Positions 1-6,126 are shown, counted from the first letter of the stretch. The stretch: 7,917 bases of DNA from Porphyrobacter sp. (GCA_021732945.1 JAKFWB010000089.1:1-7917), one strand, 5' to 3'. The notes: generated from the sequence alone by a model not told the origin. Numbers and translations: made by a program.

Positions 1-999
1 GAGCAGAGCCAATGCGCGCGCGCTATCCTCAAGCGGGCTGCCTCTGGCCGACAACAGGGTGCCAAGCGCGATGCAGGCAGCCCCATCGCCGCTGTCACAG
101 CGCAGGGTGAGTTCCGGCTCTTCGCGCAATTGGACCGCCTGTCCGCAGTGGTAATTGTCGATTGCGCAGGCGCGGTCAAAGAACACCAGCGCAGCGGCGC
201 GCGCGGCTGCGCCATCACCCTGCGCCAGTTCGGCCCGGCCAAGCTCGGAGCAGTACCCTGCGTCCCCGGCGGCGCAGCCAAGCTCGGCATAGGCCATCCT
301 GCGCGCCGGTGCATCGGGCGCGGCCTGCTTGCCCCAATGTTCGGCGGCCTTGCCGCAGGCTTCGGCATCGCCCGCGCGGCAAAGATCGTCTGCCAGCGCG
401 AGGCCTTCGTCCTGTTCGGCGGGGCTGCCACCGCGCGCCAGCAACCATCCGGCGAGCTGTGTGCAGGCACCCGCTTCGCCGCGCTGGCAATCGGCCCGGA
501 GGCTGGCATCAACCACTTGCGGATCAGTGGAGTTCACCGCGAGCTCCGCCAGCACTTCAGCCTCAGCCCCGCAGCCATCAGTCACGCCCAAGCGGCAGGC
601 GCGGGCGTAGAACGCCGCCGCAATCCGCTGGTCATTGTCAGTTGCCATCGTGCGCAACAAAGCGCCGAGCCGAAAACAGCCCAGCCCGTCAGCCGCGTCG
701 CAGGCCCGGCGGTACAGCAATTCAGCCACCGGGCGGCTTTGCGGGCGGCCTTCGCCCAATTCATAGGCGCGGCCCAGAAAGGTGCAGGCCGCGACAATAT
801 GCGCGGCGCAATCGGCCTCGCTGGCATCAGCATTGGCCGCTTCGTCGGCGCGGATGGCAGCGGGTTTATCCGGATCAGCGCGCGGGGTGCCGGTTTCAGG
901 GTAGGCGCGCGGGATCGGCGCATCGTCTGGTCCGGCCCCGCTGGCCGGTGCCGCCAGTGCCAGCCACGCGCCCATCATGATCATCAGCCAGTTGCGCAT
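1..999 (-). CDS. Secreted Sel1/Hcp-like cysteine-paired repeat protein (3' end outside window)
   Basis: An uninterrupted frame of 333 codons runs from an ATG at 999-997 off the left edge without a stop, so the C-terminus is missing. The first 22 residues (MRNWLMIMMGAWLALAAPAS...) look like a Sec signal peptide with likely cleavage after an Ala near residue 20-22, so the product is probably periplasmic or secreted. A Pro/Ala/Asp-rich linker follows to about residue 60. Eight cysteine pairs then recur about every 36 residues: 64/72, 100/108, 135/143, 171/179, 207/215, 242/250, 278/285 and 301/309. All are C-x7-C except 278/285, which is C-x6-C. They sit in Sel1-type helix pairs with recurring motifs such as CxxGDAxxC and LGxxL. 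This is the pattern of Helicobacter Hcp-type Sel1-like repeat proteins, where each pair forms a disulfide across a helical hairpin. Such proteins are usually protein-binding scaffolds; the partner here is unknown. The start is fixed by the signal peptide and by AGGGGGAA six bases upstream. The family call is good; the function is open. Confidence 0.85.
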   Translation of the reverse strand, partial: MRNWLMIMMGAWLALAAPASGAGPDDAPIPRAYPETGTPRADPDKPAAIRADEAANADASEADCAAHIVAACTFLGRAYELGEGRPQSRPVAELLYRRACDAADGLGCFRLGALLRTMATDNDQRIAAAFYARACRLGVTDGCGAEAEVLAELAVNSTDPQVVDASLRADCQRGEAGACTQLAGWLLARGGSPAEQDEGLALADDLCRAGDAEACGKAAEHWGKQAAPDAPARRMAYAELGCAAGDAGYCSELGRAELAQGDGAAARAAALVFFDRACAIDNYHCGQAVQLREEPELTLRCDSGDGAACIALGTLLSARGSPLEDSARALALL

Positions 1000-1005
1000 T
1001 GTGCG

Positions 1006-1013
1006 TTCCCCCT
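1006..1013 (-). promoter_or_regulatory. Ribosome binding site of the Sel1/Hcp-like gene
   Basis: On the minus strand AGGGGGAA lies six bases before the ATG at 999. It supports that ATG rather than the internal Met codons at residues 6, 8 and 9, which would also shorten the signal peptide. Confidence 0.6.
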
Positions 1014-1025
1014 CACACGGCGGTG

Positions 1026-1054
1026 AATATGCGCGCATTGCGCCCGCGCGTCAA
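1026..1054 (-). promoter_or_regulatory. Sigma70-like promoter for the Sel1/Hcp-like gene
   Basis: Reading the minus strand, TTGACG (1054-1049, five of six matches to the -35 consensus) is followed by exactly 17 bases and CATATT (1031-1026, four of six matches to the -10 consensus). Transcription would begin near 1018, leaving a leader of about 20 bases that contains the ribosome binding site. The match is by eye. Confidence 0.5.
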
Positions 1055-1056
1055 AG

Positions 1057-1075
1057 GTGCCGCTATGATCGGCAC
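1057..1075. promoter_or_regulatory. Inverted repeat in the divergent intergenic region, possible operator
   Basis: GTGCCG (1057-1062) and CGGCAC (1070-1075) are perfect reverse complements separated by 7 bases. The spacer contains TATGAT (1064-1069), a five-of-six match to a -10 box for the rightward SLOG gene, though no good -35 lies 16-18 bases before it. The element also lies 2 bases beyond the -35 box of the leftward promoter, so a protein bound here could affect both genes. No regulator gene for it is visible in the window. Function is inference. Confidence 0.35.
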
Positions 1076-1147
1076 TTGTAAGCCGGGCAGACACGCGCCA
1101 AAGCTTGGCCGCGCCCGTGATGCAGTGGGCTGGGGGACGATGGGGCA

Positions 1148-3133
1148 ATGCCGGACACCGAAGCTGCCAGTATCGGGGCGATAATCCGCGCCAATTGGCA
1201 GCCGCATCTGGCGCTGGGGATTACCGGGCACCGCGCCGCCAATGCCTCGTTCGCGGCCCATTCGGCGGCTATCGGCACGGCGCTGGCAGACCTGTTCGAC
1301 CGGATCGAAACCATGGCCGATGCTGTGCCCGGGACGCGCGGGGCGGTGCGGCTGCACAGCCTGATGGTCGATGGCACTGATCAGCTTGCCGCCGAACGCG
1401 CGCTGGCACGCGGGTGGGAATTGGCGGTGCCCCTGCCCTTTGGCGCGGCGCTGAATTGCGCGATCAATGCGCATCCGGCCACGCTCGAAGATGTGGAAGC
1501 CTTGTTAGCGGGGCGGGCTGCCAGCGATCCTGCGGTCGAGCACCAGGCAGCAGCGATCCGCGCGGTGACTGCGCAAGCCCAGCTGTTTGAGCTCTCCGAT
1601 CGCGATGCCGAGGTTGAGGCGCTGTGGCGCGCCGCCCTCGCCGCACCCAATGATCGCGCCGCAGCACGGGCTTACGAGGCGTTGGTGTCGGATAATGTTG
1701 CGCTCGCCGGCCGGGTGATGATCGAACGCACCGATCTTGTGATTGCGGTGTGGGACGGCAAGGTCGCCAATCTGCCGGGCGGCACCGGGCACACAGTCGT
1801 CGCTGCGCTGGAAATGGGCACCCCGGTGCTGCTGATTGATCCTGCCGTGCCGGATGCGTGGAATATCCTCATCCGGCCGGAAGAACTCGGCCATGTGCCG
1901 CCGACCGGCGCAGCGCCCGACTATGCCCGGCTGGAGGCCATGGTCCGCGCTGCACTGATGGAGGACGGCTGGGGGCCGGAGCATCTGCTGAAAGAGGCGT
2001 GGCGGCCGCACAGCAGCCGCCTGTTCGGGCTCTACCGCCGGATTGAACGGGTATTCGGCCCGGACGGCAATCCGTTTGGCAGCCTTCGGGTTGCTTATGA
2101 AGCGCCCGGTGCCGTAGCCACCGGCAGCGGGGCGGCCGTGGTGCAGGCGGCGCGGGCCATGCCCGGCGGCGATGATGCGATGGCGGCGCTTCTGGCTGGA
2201 GAGGTGCTTCCACTCGGCGCATGGGCCGATGGCATCGCCAGTCGCCTTGCCGATGCCTATCGCAGCTCGATGACGGTCAATTTCGTGCTGGCGACGCTGG
2301 CGGTGGTGATTGGAATTGCCTTTCTGCCGACCGGGATGGGCGAGGTAAAATGGGCCTTTGCCGGGGCGGAATTGCTGTTGCTGGCGGGCATTCTGGGGCT
2401 GACAGCGGTGGGATCCCAGCTCGGCTGGCATCGGCGCTGGTTCGCGATGCGGCGCGTGGCGGAATATTTGCGCCATGCCCCGGCGCTGCTGCTGCTCGGC
2501 GTGGCGCGGCCCACCGGGCGCTGGCCGCGCACGGGCGGAGGCGGTCATGCGTCCGAATGGCCCGAACATTTCGCCCGCCACGCCCTGCGCGATGCCGGGC
2601 TGCCCCGTGCCGCTGTGACGCGCGATTACCTGCGCGCGGGGCTCGCCGAAGTGGCGCTGCCCCATATCGCCAGTCAACGCGCCTATCACACTGCCAAAGC
2701 GCACCGGCTGGAGGTGGTGCACCACCGGCTCGATACGGCGGCGGAGACCTGCTTTGCCCTCGCCGTGGTATCGGTGCTGGCCTATCTCGTGGTCAAAGGG
2801 TGCGGGATGGCGGAGATGGCGCCGAAGCATCTGGCGCATGACCTATCGCCGCTGTTCACCTTCCTCGGTGTCGCTTTTCCGACGCTGGGGGCGAACCTTG
2901 CCGGGATCCGCTATTTCGGCGATTTCGAACGCTTCGGCGCGATTTCGCGGGTCGCCGCCGAACGGCTCGGCGAGATCGAGACGCGGTTCACGCTGCTGCT
3001 GTCGGGCGACCCCTCGGGGCTAACCTATGCCGCTGCCGCCGACCTGCTCCATGCGCTGGATGACGCCGTGGTTGAGGAGATCGCCAGCTGGCAGGCCGTG
3101 TTTGGTGCCAAGCATCTGGCGCTCCCAGCTTAG
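1148..3133 (+). CDS. SLOG-domain nucleotide-sensor-like protein with four membrane helices (SLATT-like)
   Basis: This 661-residue protein has two parts. Residues 20-235 look like a SLOG (LOG/DprA/YpsA-type) Rossmann domain: GITGHR at 24-29 after the first strand, VDGTDQLAAERAL at 74-86 (compare the DprA-type GxRGID...A motif), VPLPF at 94-98, and DLVIAVWDGK at 196-205 followed by PGGTGH at 210-215. That last motif resembles the LOG PGGxGTxxE loop, but the usual Thr is His and the Glu position is Val, which argues for ligand binding rather than phosphoribohydrolase activity. Four hydrophobic segments follow, at about 376-395, 402-422, 533-551 and 568-587, making two helix pairs, each followed by an Arg-rich amphipathic stretch. 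SLOG plus paired helices recalls SLOG-SLATT architectures proposed as nucleotide-activated membrane effectors in bacterial conflict systems. Start: ATG 1148 with GGGGGA ten bases upstream. The stop lies 4 bases from the convergent GNAT gene. The SLOG call is fairly secure; SLATT kinship and role are inference. Confidence 0.7.
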   Translation: MPDTEAASIGAIIRANWQPHLALGITGHRAANASFAAHSAAIGTALADLFDRIETMADAVPGTRGAVRLHSLMVDGTDQLAAERALARGWELAVPLPFGAALNCAINAHPATLEDVEALLAGRAASDPAVEHQAAAIRAVTAQAQLFELSDRDAEVEALWRAALAAPNDRAAARAYEALVSDNVALAGRVMIERTDLVIAVWDGKVANLPGGTGHTVVAALEMGTPVLLIDPAVPDAWNILIRPEELGHVPPTGAAPDYARLEAMVRAALMEDGWGPEHLLKEAWRPHSSRLFGLYRRIERVFGPDGNPFGSLRVAYEAPGAVATGSGAAVVQAARAMPGGDDAMAALLAGEVLPLGAWADGIASRLADAYRSSMTVNFVLATLAVVIGIAFLPTGMGEVKWAFAGAELLLLAGILGLTAVGSQLGWHRRWFAMRRVAEYLRHAPALLLLGVARPTGRWPRTGGGGHASEWPEHFARHALRDAGLPRAAVTRDYLRAGLAEVALPHIASQRAYHTAKAHRLEVVHHRLDTAAETCFALAVVSVLAYLVVKGCGMAEMAPKHLAHDLSPLFTFLGVAFPTLGANLAGIRYFGDFERFGAISRVAAERLGEIETRFTLLLSGDPSGLTYAAAADLLHALDDAVVEEIASWQAVFGAKHLALPA

Positions 3134-3137
3134 CCCT

Positions 3138-4349
3138 TTAATTGCCGTGATCGCGGCTGGCTTTGAACTGCATCAGCCCATCAAACAGACGCCGCCGCCT
3201 TGCGCCGCCAATCGCCACAATAAAGCGGCCCAGCGCACGGCGATCGGGCCATAGCGGATCGCTTGGCATGTCGCGATCAGCGCAGGTATCGAACAGGGCC
3301 GGGGCCGCTTCGTCCAGCGCGCGCGCAACCCGGCGCATCAGCAACCGCCCAGGCCCGGCATCCCGGCAGCTATTGTCAAAGGCCATCTTGAAGCCATAGC
3401 CGTATCCGCCAGCGACAAACCAGCTGGTCATCGCCACGATGGTTTCCCCAGCGGTCAGGCTGGCGAGCCGCACCGTGCCGCTGCGATGGCCGTGGCGGAT
3501 CACCTCACGGAACAAGTCGGCATTGGCGCTGTCGCCAGCCGGTGCGCGGGTGCCCCGGCCATTCCCCCCGGCGCGCTCAAGCGCAAGGAAGGCCGCCGCC
3601 CACGGGTCGCAGTCTGTCCCGCTCTCGTGCATCACCAGCCGCACCGGGCCGCGTTCGGCAGCAAGCTTGGCCTCCAGCCCATCCAGCTCCGTGTCGAGCA
3701 GGCGCTGCGCCCGCCGATCGGGGCGGCTAGCGGCGAGACGCGCGGGCCGGGTGAAGCTGTCGCCCACATGCAGCGGGCGGCCTTGCTCGGCGCACAGGCT
3801 GGCCAGTGCCAGCGTGACCGGATCACACACCGGCATCGGCCCGACCGACAGGCCGAACGCCAACCGTGGTTCCCGATCTAACCATGCCAGCAGCACCTGC
3901 CAGAAGGCTTTTTCGGCCCCCGGCAAGACCAGCGGCGTGGCGAGAAACTGGTGCTCGGCGTGCCAGCTCTGCCAGCAAGGGGTGGGCATGCGTCCGATCG
4001 TCGGCGCAAAGGTCAAGGGCACCACTCCTAGCCAAGCGCCCGAGGCCTGCCGCACGATCGCCAGCCGGAGCGACCAGTCCTTGCCGCAGTGACGCAGCGC
4101 GGGTTCCATGAACCAGTCTTGCGCAAAGATGTTACCCGGGGTCGCCCGCGCGCTCAATTCGGTCCAGTGCTTGCGATCTTGTTCCCGCAAGCCGGACAGG
4201 CGGCGCAGCTCCACTTTGCACAGGGCCGCGGTGAATGACCCGTTCAGCGCAGCCGCCCACCGGTCGGAAAAAAGGTATGACATCTGGCTCGGTGCGCGCG
4301 ATGTTGTCGCGGTTAGATTACGCACCGAGCCGGGGTCCATCAACGACAT
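3138..4349 (-). CDS. BioF2/CelD-like GNAT-family acyltransferase
   Basis: The 403-residue product fits the Acetyltransf_6 (BioF2-like) group of GNAT proteins, often annotated CelD-like and linked to cell-surface polysaccharide or lipid acylation. Diagnostic stretches are FLALERAGGNGRGTR (254-268, the family FLxLExxGWKGRxGT signature with Asn for Lys), FREVIRHGHRSGTVRL (280-295), YGYGFKMAFDNSCRDAGPG (316-334) leading into the acyl-CoA-binding helix LLMRRVARAL, and ALFDTCADRDMPSDPLWPDRRALGRF (351-376). It has no signal peptide or membrane helix, so it is probably cytoplasmic. The chosen ATG at 4349 has AGGG eight bases upstream. Met23 (codon 4283-4281) is a credible alternative start because residues 1-22 resemble nothing in the family and the codons between hold a strong inverted repeat. 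It ends 4 bases from the convergent SLOG gene with no terminator in between. The acceptor substrate is unknown. Confidence 0.8.
   Translation of the reverse strand: MSLMDPGSVRNLTATTSRAPSQMSYLFSDRWAAALNGSFTAALCKVELRRLSGLREQDRKHWTELSARATPGNIFAQDWFMEPALRHCGKDWSLRLAIVRQASGAWLGVVPLTFAPTIGRMPTPCWQSWHAEHQFLATPLVLPGAEKAFWQVLLAWLDREPRLAFGLSVGPMPVCDPVTLALASLCAEQGRPLHVGDSFTRPARLAASRPDRRAQRLLDTELDGLEAKLAAERGPVRLVMHESGTDCDPWAAAFLALERAGGNGRGTRAPAGDSANADLFREVIRHGHRSGTVRLASLTAGETIVAMTSWFVAGGYGYGFKMAFDNSCRDAGPGRLLMRRVARALDEAAPALFDTCADRDMPSDPLWPDRRALGRFIVAIGGARRRRLFDGLMQFKASRDHGN
4286..4331. repeat. 11-bp perfect inverted repeat at the 5' end of the acyltransferase gene
   Basis: GGCTCGGTGCG (4286-4296) and CGCACCGAGCC (4321-4331) are perfect reverse complements with a 24-base spacer. 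In the minus-strand transcript they could pair into a GC-rich hairpin. If translation starts at 4349, the hairpin lies within codons 7-21; if it starts at Met23 (4283), the hairpin ends 2 bases before the start codon and could mask initiation. It could also be chance in GC-rich DNA. Confidence 0.5.
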
Positions 4350-4450
4350 GAATGCGGCCCTGCTTTGAAAAATCCCTACTCGATATCAGGGTCTTACACA
4401 GAACGCGGTGAAGGGGTCGTTAACGCCGCAGCCATTGTGTGGAAAAGCGA

Positions 4451-5002
4451 TCAGCCCATCAGCATGACATTCATCATCCGGCCGGGGATGAGGAAGGCGG
4501 CAAGGCCGGGCAGCATCAGCGCGGTGAGGTAGGTGAACACCAGATGCCGCTTATGCGCCATGATATCGCCGCGCCGCGCCGTTGCGACCACCTTCCATGC
4601 GGCATGAAAGGTCATCGGCACGAACAGGTGGATCCAGCTGAAGCTGCCCGAAGTCTGGATGAAGATTGCCGATGTGGCGGTGATCAGCATCAGTACCAGC
4701 CAGGCCTTGCCCAACTGCTTGTGCATCGCGGTGCCTTTGCGCGCCAGCAGCAGCCAGCCGCCCAGCGGAATGGTGGGGAGCACGGCGGCGACGTGGATGA
4801 TGATCGGCAGCTTGGCGTAGTGGTGCAGCCCGTCGACCATGCCCAGCGCCGCCTTGCCAAGCGAGACGATCACCGCAAAGCACATGGTGAAGCACGCAAG
4901 GCTGATAGCGGTCCGGGCGACGGGGCCGATGTCGAAGTTGGCGGACGCCTTGGCGACGGTGCGGGTGGCTTTGGGGGTGAAGGGCAGAGTGATGGCGCTC
5001 AT
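4451..5002 (-). CDS. DUF2306-like integral membrane protein
   Basis: This 183-residue, strongly hydrophobic protein has about five predicted membrane segments (near 31-50, 64-86, 99-118, 121-141 and 153-174). The order of motifs fits the DUF2306 family: a loop ending HKQLGKAW (94-101), IQTSGSFSWIHLF (115-127), and ARRGDIMAHKRH (142-152) before the last helix. Five histidines (70, 94, 125, 133, 150) lie in or beside membrane segments, a pattern that could suit metal or haem binding, but that is speculation. The frame stays open upstream to 5179; I chose ATG 5002 because GAGGAGA lies six bases before it and the upstream 59 residues look like translated leader. It is divergent from the LytTR regulator gene 165 bases away. 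No biochemical role is established for the family to my knowledge. Confidence 0.75.
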   Translation of the reverse strand: MSAITLPFTPKATRTVAKASANFDIGPVARTAISLACFTMCFAVIVSLGKAALGMVDGLHHYAKLPIIIHVAAVLPTIPLGGWLLLARKGTAMHKQLGKAWLVLMLITATSAIFIQTSGSFSWIHLFVPMTFHAAWKVVATARRGDIMAHKRHLVFTYLTALMLPGLAAFLIPGRMMNVMLMG

Positions 5003-5008
5003 GGCAGG

Positions 5009-5015
5009 TCTCCTC
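5009..5015 (-). promoter_or_regulatory. Ribosome binding site that fixes the DUF2306-like start
   Basis: GAGGAGA on the minus strand, six bases before ATG 5002, is close to the ideal Shine-Dalgarno sequence. It rules in favour of the 183-residue product over a 242-residue reading from 5179. Confidence 0.7.
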
Positions 5016-5070
5016 AAAGGTGATGATGTCCGTGTTGAGGCCGGGATGCAGCAGCCCCGTTCGCGCGCAA

Positions 5071-5104
5071 TCACGCCTGCGCCAATGGTCTGCGCCGCGC
5101 GTGA
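5071..5104. promoter_or_regulatory. Composite direct/inverted repeat in the DUF2306-LytTR divergent region
   Basis: The region between the two divergent starts contains TCACGC (5071-5076) and its reverse complement GCGTGA (5099-5104), flanking two direct copies of CTGCGCC (5077-5083 and 5090-5096, 13-base period). Symmetry plus position make it a candidate operator. It does not have the period of about 21 bases typical of LytTR direct repeats, so LytTR binding is not supported by spacing. I found no convincing -35/-10 pair for either gene in 5003-5167. Confidence 0.25.
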
Positions 5105-5167
5105 AATGTCGCCGAAAACGGCCCCGTGCCACTTTACGAAGCGCGAGTGGGCAGTCAGGTATGCGCT

Positions 5168-6025
5168 ATGAACCCTCAACCGGCCTCACCCCGCCACGCA
5201 CTTGCCCGCCGGATCATCATCGATTTGGGGATCATGACGGTGATCGGGGTGTTCCTGGCGCTGATCGGCCCGTTCGGCAGCATCGCCGCGCCGCTGCCTG
5301 AACGGTTGGTGTCGTGGATCGGCTTCGCCTGGCTCGGCTATGGCTGCTACCGCCCGATGCAGAGCTTGGTCGACTGGGGAGAGCGCACGCTCGCCCTGCC
5401 ACGCTGGGGCCTGCTGGCTGCGACCTGTCTGGTTTCGACTGTGCCGATGAGCTTTGCGGTGATGGCGATCAACAGCCAGCCTCTTGGCACAATCAAATGG
5501 CCGGGGCTTGATGCGGCGATGGCGACCTATTTCTCGGTGCTGGTGATTGGCGGGGCGGTGACGGTGCTGTTCAATCTGGTGCAGTCACGCCCGCGCGAAG
5601 CCATGCCCGACGCCGCGCCGATGGCAGTGGCCCCGATGGCTGCTGCGTCTGCGGCCTTGGCCGACGCAGCGGAACCCGCGCCGGTTCCTGCCGCGCCGCC
5701 ATCAATCCCGCCGCCCAACCCGCTGTTCGATCAGCTTCCTCCCGAACTCGGCAGCGAGATCATCGCCCTGGAAATGGAGGACCACTACGTTCGGGTCCAC
5801 ACGGCGCTGGGATCGGCGCTGGTGCTGATGCGGCTGCGCGATGCCATGGTGCTGATCGGCGATCTGGAAGGGATGCAGGTCCACCGTAGCTGGTGGGTTG
5901 CCCGGGGCGCGGTTGAGGATGTGCTGCGCGACGGGCGCAATGTCCGGCTCAAGCTGGCACGCGATGTCGAAGCCCCTGTCGCCCGCGCCAATGTGGCGAC
6001 CTTGCGCGACGCGCGCTGGTTCTGA
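5168..6025 (+). CDS. Membrane-anchored LytTR-family transcriptional regulator
   Basis: From ATG 5168 the protein has 285 residues. The N-terminal half has four hydrophobic segments (about 18-38, 46-63, 79-101 and 118-139). An Ala/Pro-rich, presumably flexible linker (about 142-186) leads to a C-terminal LytTR DNA-binding domain (about 187-283). The domain shows the expected pattern: IIALEMEDHYVRVHT (198-212), LVLMRLRDAM (218-227), GMQVHRSWWVAR (235-246) with the conserved HRSWW core, and a final strand set VRLKLARDVEAPVAR (259-273). LytTR domains bind DNA through a beta fold; here the regulator would act from the inner membrane, with no receiver domain, so the signal probably enters through the membrane part or a partner. 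The divergent DUF2306-like protein is the obvious candidate partner. A GTG at 5126 would add 14 residues; ATG 5168 is preferred because it directly precedes the membrane region and has CAGG eight bases upstream, though that site is weak. Confidence 0.85.
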   Translation: MNPQPASPRHALARRIIIDLGIMTVIGVFLALIGPFGSIAAPLPERLVSWIGFAWLGYGCYRPMQSLVDWGERTLALPRWGLLAATCLVSTVPMSFAVMAINSQPLGTIKWPGLDAAMATYFSVLVIGGAVTVLFNLVQSRPREAMPDAAPMAVAPMAAASAALADAAEPAPVPAAPPSIPPPNPLFDQLPPELGSEIIALEMEDHYVRVHTALGSALVLMRLRDAMVLIGDLEGMQVHRSWWVARGAVEDVLRDGRNVRLKLARDVEAPVARANVATLRDARWF

Positions 6026-6040
6026 CCCCCGAAAGGATAA

Positions 6041-6066
6041 GGCCCCCGGCATCTCTACCGGGGGCC
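6041..6066. terminator. Strong hairpin, probable bidirectional terminator
   Basis: GGCCCCCGG (6041-6049) and CCGGGGGCC (6058-6066) form a perfect 9-bp stem with an 8-base loop, 15 bases after the LytTR stop codon. On the minus strand it is followed by TTATCCTTT, a T-rich tail that suits termination of katG. On the plus strand the tail is C-rich with few T residues, so LytTR termination there would be less classical. Confidence 0.6.
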
Positions 6067-6068
6067 CC

Positions 6069-6103
6069 CTTGCGACCCTGATCGGGGGGTTGATCAGGGC
6101 AAG
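6069..6103. terminator. Second hairpin between convergent genes
   Basis: CCCTGATC (6076-6083) pairs with GATCAGGG (6092-6099) around an 8-base loop. CTTG (6069-6072) can extend the stem with CAAG (6100-6103) across a 3-base bulge. It lies about 30 bases beyond the katG stop on the minus strand. There is no clear T tract on either side, so it may support termination or protect the 3' end of the transcript. Confidence 0.4.
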
Positions 6104-6108
6104 CCAGT

Positions 6109-6126
6109 GCGCGCATCGCTGCGCGC
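6109..6126. repeat. Short GC hairpin next to the katG stop
   Basis: Two copies of the self-complementary hexamer GCGCGC (6109-6114 and 6121-6126) flank a 6-base loop, 7 bases beyond the katG stop codon. This is the third potential hairpin in the 108-base gap. Low sequence complexity makes it weak evidence alone. Confidence 0.3.

Noticed and set aside
130..1026. Long rightward open frames across the Sel1/Hcp-like gene (298 and 272 codons)
   Set aside because: They are antisense shadows produced by GC-rich codon bias. The leftward frame has a signal peptide, evenly spaced cysteine pairs, a ribosome binding site and a promoter; the rightward ones have Arg/Pro/Ala-rich products without family features.
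1505..2839. 444-codon leftward open frame inside the SLOG gene
   Set aside because: Its product is rich in His, Arg, Gln and Pro with no recognisable motif, whereas the rightward frame encodes ordered SLOG motifs and membrane helices.
4368..4391. Possible terminator after the DUF2306-like gene: CCCT/AGGG stem followed by a T5 run on the minus strand
   Set aside because: The stem is only 4 bp with a 10-base loop, too weak to call. The 101-base gap 4350-4450 otherwise shows no convincing promoter or terminator.
4439..5023. 194-codon rightward open frame opposite the DUF2306-like gene
   Set aside because: Its product is a low-complexity His/Gln/Gly/Arg-rich sequence without motifs, as expected opposite a hydrophobic membrane protein gene.
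5003..5167. LytTR-type direct repeats (9-base half sites, about 21-base period)
   Set aside because: T-rich half-site-like stretches (CGTTTTCGG, CATTTCACG, CGTAAAGTG on the minus strand) occur, but their spacings are about 12 and 18 bases, not the expected period.
5003..5179. Upstream extension of the DUF2306-like protein to Met at 5179
   Set aside because: The added 59 residues do not resemble the family, and a near-ideal GAGGAGA lies before the internal ATG at 5002. The extension would also overlap the LytTR 5' region.
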